Shown here piece after piece: positions 1 to 4,432 of a stretch of DNA of 5,460 bases. Every line of letters starts with the position of its first letter. The stretch's first letter is position 1. The notes below the pieces were generated by a model. It made no database searches. It saw only the letters and a list, made by a program, of their open reading frames with translations, and was not told the origin of the DNA. Both the position numbers and the translations under genes were made by a program. Source of the stretch: an uncultured Caryophanales bacterium (GTDB taxonomy: Bacteria > Bacillota_I > Bacilli_A > RF39 > UBA660); contig CAMIXP010000090.1 in the NCBI GenBank assembly GCA_946402785.1, forward strand, positions 1 to 5,460. Reading direction: 5' to 3'.

Positions 1-63
1 GATAGTGTAGAACGTGGAAAAGTAATTGAAAAGAAAGGAAATGAAACAGCAAAATCAGAATAA
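1..63 (+). CDS. 3' end of an upstream gene (partial)
   Basis: The first reading frame is open from the first base of the window and ends at TAA 61-63. It encodes 20 residues, DSVERGKVIEKKGNETAKSE. The other two plus-strand frames hit a stop within the first 10 bases. Codons (GTA, GAA, GGA, AAA, ACA, GCA) match those of the complete genes downstream, and the charged, Lys/Glu-rich composition is typical of a protein C-terminus. The family cannot be named from so short a tail. No T-rich terminator follows directly; the nearest is at 224-252, so the transcript may run about 160 bases past the stop. Confidence 0.6.
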   Translation, partial: DSVERGKVIEKKGNETAKSE

Positions 64-117
64 AAAACGTTACTTTGATTCATTTTTCATTATAATAAAT
101 AAGCAAAGTAAACGTTT
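64..117 (+). repeat. imperfect inverted repeat right after the upstream stop codon
   Basis: The arm AAAACGTTACTTTG (64-77) pairs with CAAAGTAAACGTTT (104-117), nearly perfectly apart from one offset base. The spacer of 26 bases is AT-rich and contains a TATAAT (91-96). The right arm is followed by AAGATC and not by a T run, so this is not a standard intrinsic terminator. It could be a 3'-end stabilising structure of the upstream mRNA or a protein-binding site. Only the pairing is directly seen; the role is unknown. Confidence 0.35.
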
Positions 118-223
118 AAGATCATTTGTAGAAGAAAATGGAAATGGTCCATTTGAAAAAATATATCCTTTATCTTTTACAGGAGAACTTCAAAAACCAG
201 CAATTCTTGTAAAAAAAGTAATG
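118..223. other. intergenic stretch with doubtful small ORFs
   Basis: No gene is supported here. One frame is open from a TTG at 26 through a stop at 260-262 (78 codons). Its start lies inside the upstream gene, the in-frame ATG at 41 has a purine run only 2 bases away, and its end is made of the terminator hairpin. The middle of that frame (about 116-215) does have codons resembling real genes here (GAA GAA AAT GGA, ACA GGA GAA CTT), so a decayed gene fragment is possible. A 24-codon ATG frame at 138-212 lacks a ribosome binding site. I recognise no RNA family. Confidence 0.25.
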
Positions 224-252
224 AAAAGAGAATATTATAATTCTCTTTTTTT
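224..252 (+). terminator. intrinsic terminator
   Basis: AAAAGAGAAT (224-233) pairs perfectly with ATTCTCTTTT (240-249) around the 6-base loop ATTATA, and a T run continues to 252. GC content is low but the geometry is typical. It would end transcripts entering from the upstream gene. It overlaps the predicted promoter of the following operon. Confidence 0.65.
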
Positions 253-263
253 AATGTTATAAT
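235..263 (+). promoter_or_regulatory. extended -10 promoter of the isomerase/NDT-Ada operon
   Basis: A perfect TATAAT (258-263) is preceded by TGT (255-257), giving an extended -10 element. A weak -35, TTATAA (4 of 6 to TTGACA), lies at 235-240 with a 17-base spacer and falls inside the upstream terminator hairpin. The predicted start near 270 gives a leader of about 18 bases carrying only the ribosome binding site. No operator-like repeat is seen. Confidence 0.65.
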
Positions 264-287
264 AGATAAGAAAACAAGGTGATGAAT

Positions 288-1076
288 GTGAGAGAATTAG
301 CTGTTGTCATTAGCAACAATAACGAAGGAGTAACTGCTTATGAGACAATTGATGCCATCAAAAAAGCAGGTTTTAAAAATGTATTTATACAATGGTATGA
401 TAAAGATTGGAATCCTTCACAAGAAGAACAATTAGCGTATGCCAGAAAACAAGGATTAAACGTAATCTTTGCTCATTTAGGATATCCAAATATCAATGAA
501 ATATGGGTAGATAGTGAAGAAGGAGAACAACTAGTAGAAAAGTATCAAAAAGATATTCAAGCATGCAAAGACAATGATATTCCAATGGTAGTTATGCATC
601 TAACGAGTAAAGAAAAAGCACCAGCATATAATGAATTAGGATTAAGAAGAATACAAGAAATTGTAGACTATGCAAAAGAAATAGGAGTAAAAGTAGCCTT
701 TGAAAATACAAAAATTAAAGGATACTTAGATTATGTAATCGGTCATATAAAGAATGATAATGTAGGAATTTGTTATGACTCAGGACATTGTCATGCTCAC
801 TTTCAAGATGAGTTTAATTTCCCATTCTTTCAAGATAGAATCTTTGCAGTACACTTACATGATAATAAAGAAGGTTGGGATCAGCATCTATTTCCTTTTG
901 ATGGATCCATTGATTGGGAAACAGTCATTCGAAATCTAAAAGAAGAACATTATGAAGGACCAATCACAATGGAATTAATCTATCAAAATGATTATCTAAA
1001 TATGAATATAGAAGAATTCTTCCAAAAAGGATATGAAGTAGGAGAAAAACTACAAAAACTATTTGAAGAAGTATGA
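288..1076 (+). CDS. sugar-phosphate isomerase/epimerase-like TIM-barrel protein (xylose isomerase-like / AP endonuclease 2 superfamily)
   Basis: The product has 262 residues from GTG 288. This start is preferred because the anti-SD match AAGGTGAT (276-283) lies 4-6 bases upstream; the in-frame GTG 279 and ATG 282 lie inside that site. The protein looks like a single xylose-isomerase-like TIM barrel, with candidate divalent-metal ligands in the expected order: H63 (IFAH), H104 (VVMH), E139 (AFEN), D164 and H167 (YDSGH), H189/H191 (VHLHD), D198/H200 before a GSIDW segment, and E229 (MEL). Length fits the family, which is cytoplasmic and acts on sugars, sugar phosphates, inosose or hydroxypyruvate; AP endonuclease IV shares the fold. 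The substrate cannot be named. It is first in an operon, 23 bases before the next gene. The superfamily call is strong; isomerase versus other activity is open. Confidence 0.88.
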   Translation: MRELAVVISNNNEGVTAYETIDAIKKAGFKNVFIQWYDKDWNPSQEEQLAYARKQGLNVIFAHLGYPNINEIWVDSEEGEQLVEKYQKDIQACKDNDIPMVVMHLTSKEKAPAYNELGLRRIQEIVDYAKEIGVKVAFENTKIKGYLDYVIGHIKNDNVGICYDSGHCHAHFQDEFNFPFFQDRIFAVHLHDNKEGWDQHLFPFDGSIDWETVIRNLKEEHYEGPITMELIYQNDYLNMNIEEFFQKGYEVGEKLQKLFEEV

Positions 1077-1099
1077 TACAATAAAAATAGGTGGGTTAT

Positions 1100-2062
1100 A
1101 TGGTTGTAAAATATTTAAATTATGAAAATCTAAACATAGATGAAGAACTAAAAAAAATAGAACAATGTGAAAGAGCAGATCTTGTTCTAGAACCAAGTAA
1201 TAAAAAATGCTTGTTTATATTAGGAATGCTTTTTGCAAAAGGAAAACCAATTCGAATTCTAAATAAAAAAGGCTTAGACTTCACAGTAACTAAAAAATCA
1301 TTTACATTAATGCCTTATGTTTGGAGTTTATTAGGAAGAGATAGTTTTCCAAATAAAAAATATTCAAACGTAAAAACAGAAATGGAACAAAGAGTTGAGA
1401 ATATTAAAAGACTAGGTGTATCTATAAAAGAATTCCAAAATAATCCTAAAAAGAAAAAAATATTCTTAATATGTCCAGTTAGAAACGCAACGGATGAGCA
1501 AAGAAAATGGATTGAAGACTTTGTAGTACAAAAACGAAAAGAAGGATATACGATTCATGCCCCTCATCTTCATACCAGACAAGAAGACATGTTTGGGGGA
1601 TTTGCTATTTGTACGCAAAATGCAGAAGCAGTAGCAACATCTTCTGAAATTGATATCTATTATGATCAATCAAGTACAGGCAGTGTATTCGATTTAGGAG
1701 TAGCTTATGCACTCCATAAACCATTAAAGTTGTTAAATGAAAAAGAAGTAACATTAGATAACAATGATTTTATGGATCGTATTGTTTCTACCTGGAAATA
1801 CAATAGAGCCTATAAATTACAAGACCAACATGGAAAAACATATTTAAGTGAAACTCCTGGTAAACTAGGTGGAAACAAAAGACTCAAGATTTATGGAAGA
1901 CTAGATTGTCCTTCTGCTAATCGTTGGATTTTAAAAGGAAGTTATGCCGCAAACCGAGTATTCTTTATGGATGAAGCAACCGCAATTGCTGCTGGATATC
2001 GACCATGTGCCGTATGTATGCCAGAAGAATATAAAAAATGGAAAGAAAAAGTTAAAAAGTAG
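1100..2062 (+). CDS. fusion of two nucleoside 2-deoxyribosyltransferase-like modules with a C-terminal Ada-type metal-binding module
   Basis: The product has 320 residues from ATG 1100, placed 5 bases after AGGTGG (1089-1094); an in-frame GTG at 1091 lies inside that site. Residues 20-55 resemble the second half of a nucleoside-2-deoxyribosyltransferase (NDT) domain (ADLVLEPS, then LGMLFAKGKPIRILN). Residues 119-213 look like a fuller copy: KIFLICPVR, an amphipathic helix, YTIHAPH, EIDIYYDQSSTGSVFDLG, then YALHKPLKLLN. At the usual catalytic-Glu position before LG, the first copy has Ile40 and the second has Asp198, so standard NDT chemistry is doubtful. Residues 258-310 resemble an Ada-type metal-binding module: IYGRLDCPSA (C270), then AAGYRPCAVC (C303, C306). 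A nucleotide or nucleoside ligand is an inference. No signal peptide or membrane segment is seen. It shares an operon with the TIM-barrel gene. Confidence 0.75.
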   Translation: MVVKYLNYENLNIDEELKKIEQCERADLVLEPSNKKCLFILGMLFAKGKPIRILNKKGLDFTVTKKSFTLMPYVWSLLGRDSFPNKKYSNVKTEMEQRVENIKRLGVSIKEFQNNPKKKKIFLICPVRNATDEQRKWIEDFVVQKRKEGYTIHAPHLHTRQEDMFGGFAICTQNAEAVATSSEIDIYYDQSSTGSVFDLGVAYALHKPLKLLNEKEVTLDNNDFMDRIVSTWKYNRAYKLQDQHGKTYLSETPGKLGGNKRLKIYGRLDCPSANRWILKGSYAANRVFFMDEATAIAAGYRPCAVCMPEEYKKWKEKVKK

Positions 2063-2081
2063 GTGAAAACATCTACTTTTT
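2054..2081 (+). terminator. intrinsic terminator overlapping the stop codon
   Basis: The arm at 2054-2065 (AAAAAGTAGGTG) pairs with 2070-2081 (CATCTACTTTTT) around an AAAA loop, with one G-T pair in a 12-bp stem. The TAG stop (2060-2062) is inside the left arm. The T run is the end of the right arm, so there is little U tract outside the stem. It probably separates the two-gene operon from the phosphofructokinase gene. Confidence 0.65.
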
Positions 2082-2091
2082 CATATATAAT
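2063..2091 (+). promoter_or_regulatory. promoter of the phosphofructokinase gene
   Basis: TATAAT at 2086-2091 lies 17 bases after GTGAAA (2063-2068, 4 of 6 to TTGACA). The -35 sits in the loop side of the preceding terminator. The predicted start near 2098 gives a leader of about 17 bases containing GGAGTGAT. No riboswitch or operator could fit in this leader. Confidence 0.55.
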
Positions 2092-2114
2092 TATCTTTTG
2101 AATGGAGTGATAAA

Positions 2115-3344
2115 ATGAAAAATCTTATAGTAGGTCAATCAGGAGGACCAACGTCAGTTATTAATGGTAGTTTAGCAGGAATTTATGAATCAGCTAAAAA
2201 ACAAGGATTTGATAAAGTATATGGAATGTTAAATGGAATTGAAGGATTACTTCAAGATAAAATGGTAGACTTAGATGAATATTTCCAAGACAAAGATAAC
2301 TTAGAATTACTAAAAAGAACACCATCTAGTTTTTTAGGATCTTGTAGATTTAAATTAGGAAAAGCAGAAGACCATGAAGATCTATATGAAAAAGTATTTG
2401 AAATCTTAGAAAAGCATTCTATTGATTCCTTCATCTATATTGGTGGAAATGATTCAATGGATACCGTAGAATCTTTATCAGACTATGGAAAAGCACATGG
2501 AAAAACACAAAACTTTATTGGAGTACCTAAAACAATTGATAACGATTTACCAATTACCGATCACTGTCCTGGATTTGGTAGTGCTTGTAAGTATATCGCT
2601 ACTACATTAAGAGAAGTTATTAGTGATAATGCTGTATATGGAGACACTAAGAAAACAGTAGCAATTGTAGAAATCATGGGAAGACATGCTGGATGGTTAA
2701 CAGCATCAGCTGCTTTAGCAAAAGATGATACATGTCCAGGAGTAGATGCTATCTATTTACCAGAGGTAGCATTCAACATTGATGACTTTGTAAAAGAAGT
2801 AGAAGAATTATTAAAGACAAAATCTAATATTGTAATTGCTGTATCAGAAGGTATTAGAACAGAAGATAGAGGATTTGTTTGCGAATTATTAGATACCAAC
2901 TTACAAACAGATTCCTTTGGTCATAAAGAATTAGTTGGATGTGCAGATGCATTAGGAAGAATCCTAAGAGATAAGTTAGGAGTAAAAGCAAGACCAATTA
3001 CTTTATCTGTTTTACAAAGAGCAGCTGCTCACCTAGTTTCTAAAACAGACTTAGAAGAAGCAATTGAATGTGGAAGATTAGGAGCCGAGTTAGCATTCAA
3101 AGGTGAATCAGGAAAAATGGTAATCATGACAAGAGAACCAGGAAAAGAATATAAGATTAAATATGAAGTATTTGATGATATTCATAAAATCGCCAATGTA
3201 GAAAAGAAAATACCACTAGAATGGATCGATGTTGAAAACAATTCTGTTAAACAAGAACTAATTGATTACATCAAACCATTAATTCAAGGAGAAGTAAAAC
3301 AAATCTACAAAGATGGATTACCACAACATATTACTTTAAAATAA
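2115..3344 (+). CDS. pfp: pyrophosphate-dependent 6-phosphofructokinase
   Basis: The 409-residue protein belongs to the phosphofructokinase family: fructose 6-phosphate plus pyrophosphate gives fructose 1,6-bisphosphate plus phosphate, the reversible glycolytic step in the cytoplasm. The N-terminal phosphate loop is GQSGGPTSVIN (7-17). GGNDS (110-114) has Asp113 where ATP enzymes carry Gly. PKTIDND (138-144) has Lys139 where ATP enzymes usually have Gly, and D142 is the catalytic base. Asp plus Lys at these sites is the known signature of pyrophosphate use. MGR (188-190) and SEGIR (E245) match the sugar-phosphate site. Length is typical of this clade and longer than the roughly 320-residue ATP enzyme. 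Start ATG follows GGAGTGAT with good spacing. It is a single-gene unit with its own promoter and terminator. Phosphate-donor specificity is inferred from residues, not measured. Confidence 0.93.
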   Translation: MKNLIVGQSGGPTSVINGSLAGIYESAKKQGFDKVYGMLNGIEGLLQDKMVDLDEYFQDKDNLELLKRTPSSFLGSCRFKLGKAEDHEDLYEKVFEILEKHSIDSFIYIGGNDSMDTVESLSDYGKAHGKTQNFIGVPKTIDNDLPITDHCPGFGSACKYIATTLREVISDNAVYGDTKKTVAIVEIMGRHAGWLTASAALAKDDTCPGVDAIYLPEVAFNIDDFVKEVEELLKTKSNIVIAVSEGIRTEDRGFVCELLDTNLQTDSFGHKELVGCADALGRILRDKLGVKARPITLSVLQRAAAHLVSKTDLEEAIECGRLGAELAFKGESGKMVIMTREPGKEYKIKYEVFDDIHKIANVEKKIPLEWIDVENNSVKQELIDYIKPLIQGEVKQIYKDGLPQHITLK

Positions 3345-3348
3345 AAAG

Positions 3349-3372
3349 AAACTATCCAATGGATAGTTTTTT
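3349..3372 (+). terminator. intrinsic terminator of the phosphofructokinase gene
   Basis: AAACTATCC (3349-3357) pairs perfectly with GGATAGTTT (3361-3369) around a 3-base AAT loop. A T run extends to 3372. It starts 4 bases after the TAA stop codon. Confidence 0.85.
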
Positions 3373-3378
3373 ATGAAT

Positions 3379-3413
3379 AAAAAAAGAAAGTAATTTCTTA
3401 CTTTCTATTTTTT
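3379..3413 (-). terminator. terminator of the minus-strand gene, probably bidirectional
   Basis: AGAAAGTAA (3385-3393) pairs with TTACTTTCT (3398-3406) around a TTTC loop. Read on the minus strand, the hairpin is followed by seven T (complement of 3379-3385), and the TAG stop (3405-3407) lies in the stem. On the plus strand the same hairpin is followed by a T run (3408-3413), so it can back up the phosphofructokinase terminator. Confidence 0.8.
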
Positions 3414-3899
3414 AATTGAAAATATACCATTTTCATCTACTTTAGCTTCTTTATCATATTGAGCGCTTCCGAATGCTAAAATAGGTAATCCGATGTATGG
3501 GAATATTGTGTTGAATACTGCAAAGCCATTCGTTTTACCAAACTTTTTAGCTAGGTTGAAGTTGTAGTTGAAACCAGTTAAAAGAAGTGCCATATAGACA
3601 ACAAAGTTAACGTTTTCAGTTGCACTAAGGATTGCAGTTAATACAGCAAAGATTAGGAACCACCACCAGCCTAAACCTGTAATCTTAGTTTCAACCCAAG
3701 AATTATATAGTGGAATTAATCCTTTCCACCAAGCTTCTCCAGCTTTCTTGAAAATCTTGCAGTTTGAAATAAGTACAAGTACTGCTACAGCTAAAACGAT
3801 AAGTGCTAATATAATAACTAAAACAACAGCAGCAACTCCCATTCCAGTAGCCATACTGTCAAGTCCTGGTGTTTCAGTTAAGTAGTAATCATCTAGCAT
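3405..3899 (-). CDS. small multi-pass membrane protein, DUF5684-like
   Basis: The product has 164 residues, and the start ATG is preceded by a near-perfect AAGGAGGG site with 5-base spacing. A short acidic N-terminus (LDDYY) leads into a long hydrophobic helix (about 20-45). Then come the conserved-looking block KIFKKAGEAWWKGLIPLYN (48-66), a WWW-led hydrophobic segment (77-92), another at about 97-110, LAKKFGK (116-122), and a last hydrophobic segment ending PILAFGSAQY (139-148). The order 'cold-spot' KxGxxxWxxLIPxYN, then AKxFGK, then PILAFGxxxY matches what I recall of DUF5684 proteins in Gram-positive bacteria; function is unknown. The C-terminus is a short charged tail. It is convergent with the phosphofructokinase gene and divergent from the LYGPPP operon. 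No catalytic motif is visible. Confidence 0.8.
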   Translation of the reverse strand: MLDDYYLTETPGLDSMATGMGVAAVVLVIILALIVLAVAVLVLISNCKIFKKAGEAWWKGLIPLYNSWVETKITGLGWWWFLIFAVLTAILSATENVNFVVYMALLLTGFNYNFNLAKKFGKTNGFAVFNTIFPYIGLPILAFGSAQYDKEAKVDENGIFSIKK

Positions 3900-3926
3900 A
3901 CTATCCCTCCTTCTAATTATAGTATG
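3897..3926. repeat. inverted repeat over the start region of the membrane-protein gene
   Basis: CATACTAT (3897-3904) and ATAGTATG (3919-3926) are perfect 8-base inverted copies 14 bases apart. They flank the ribosome binding site and touch both the start codon and the -10 box of the minus-strand gene. A further TAGTATG occurs at 3984-3990, in the leader of the divergent gene. It could be an operator or coincidence in AT-rich DNA. Confidence 0.3.
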
Positions 3927-3943
3927 TCACTTTTTGCTCAAAA
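3916..3943 (-). promoter_or_regulatory. predicted promoter of the DUF5684-like gene
   Basis: Read on the minus strand, a perfect TATAAT occupies 3921 to 3916. The -35 is weak: TTTTGA at 16-base spacing (3943 to 3938) is the best near the usual distance. The predicted start near 3909 would give a leader of only about 10 bases beginning at the ribosome binding site, so an alternative promoter further upstream is possible. Confidence 0.4.
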
Positions 3944-3949
3944 AATCAA

Positions 3950-3976
3950 TTTAAAATGTTGGAATTATGATATAAT
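3950..3976 (+). promoter_or_regulatory. extended -10 promoter of the LYGPPP / zinc-ribbon operon
   Basis: TATAAT (3971-3976) is preceded by TGA (3968-3970), an extended -10. The best -35 is weak: TTTAAA (3950-3955) with a 15-base spacer. The predicted start near 3983 gives an 18-base leader with GGAGG (3990-3994) 6 bases before the ATG. The promoter is divergent from that of the minus-strand membrane protein, within about 100 bases. Confidence 0.6.
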
Positions 3977-4000
3977 GTTTTCGTAGTATGGAGGAAGGAA

Positions 4001-4417
4001 ATGTTCAATAGAAAGAAAAAATATAATTATACTCCTATGACAGATGAAGAGATAAGACAATCTCAAGAAAAACTTGGTATCGTAAAACCAAAAGTTCATG
4101 TCGTGAAACAACCACAAGTACTGTATGGACCACCTCCAATGAGAGAAGAAGTAGTGGTAGAAATGCCACAAGTATTATATGGTCCACCACCAGTACAAGA
4201 AGAGGTAGTGGTAGAAATGCCACAAGTATTATATGGACCACCACCAGTACAAGAAGAGGTAGTGGTAGAAATGCCACAGGTTCTATATGGACCACCTCCT
4301 GCTCCAGAAGAGATAGAAGTAGACGTCCAAGACCTATATGGCCCACCTAGACCAGAACTAGAAGAAATGATAAGAGAAGATAATGAAAGAAATTCAGGAA
4401 ATCAAAGAAAGAGATAG
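4001..4417 (+). CDS. LYGPPP-repeat low-complexity protein, unknown function
   Basis: The product has 138 residues and I recognise no named family. A basic N-terminus (NRKKK) and a short charged stretch (TDEEIRQSQEKLG, 14-26) precede four 18-residue repeats (38-109) with the core PQVLYGPPP followed by an acidic-hydrophobic EEVVVEM. A shortened fifth copy (DLYGPPRPELEEM, 111-123) and a charged tail ending QRKR complete it. Tyrosines fall at 42, 60, 78, 96 and 113. There is no signal peptide, membrane helix or cysteine, so it is probably cytoplasmic and extended or disordered. Four PPP runs would be expected to need elongation factor P for smooth translation. It is followed after 15 bases by the zinc-ribbon/Ltp gene in one operon. 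Tyr-Gly-Pro-Pro tails occur in other small Bacillota proteins, but a role (scaffold or ligand for a proline-binding domain) is only a guess. Coding status is well supported by promoter, ribosome site and codon use. Confidence 0.8.
   Translation: MFNRKKKYNYTPMTDEEIRQSQEKLGIVKPKVHVVKQPQVLYGPPPMREEVVVEMPQVLYGPPPVQEEVVVEMPQVLYGPPPVQEEVVVEMPQVLYGPPPAPEEIEVDVQDLYGPPRPELEEMIREDNERNSGNQRKR
4112..4327 (+). repeat. four in-frame 54-bp tandem repeats
   Basis: Units lie at 4112-4165, 4166-4219, 4220-4273 and 4274-4327. Units 2 and 3 differ at a single base (GGT versus GGA for the repeat glycine, third codon position). Unit 1 differs at a few codons (CTG, ATG AGA), and unit 4 diverges in its second half. 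A partial fifth copy follows to about 4369. The near-identity of the two central units points to recent duplication or gene-conversion-like exchange. Confidence 0.95.
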
Positions 4418-4432
4418 AAAAGAGGTAATAAT

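Noticed and set aside
26..262. 78-codon plus-strand frame from TTG 26
   Set aside because: Its start lies inside the better-supported 3' end of the upstream gene, it lacks a properly spaced ribosome site, and its last codons are the terminator hairpin. Kept only as a possible remnant.
1074..1082. TGA-TACAAT resembling an extended -10 between the isomerase and NDT/Ada genes
   Set aside because: The resulting start near 1089 would begin inside the ribosome binding site, so an independent promoter is unlikely; cotranscription explains the layout.
1466..1669. 67-codon minus-strand frame
   Set aside because: Lies wholly inside the NDT/Ada fusion gene, with no ribosome site and a composition typical of antisense of AT-rich coding DNA.
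4112..4327. CRISPR-like array
   Set aside because: The repeats are contiguous, in frame, and encode a regular peptide; there are no unique spacers between them.
4035..4346. 103-codon minus-strand frame with its own Leu/Val repeats
   Set aside because: It is the mirror of the 54-bp repeats in the LYGPPP gene; the repeats keep the opposite frame open. No promoter or ribosome site precedes it.
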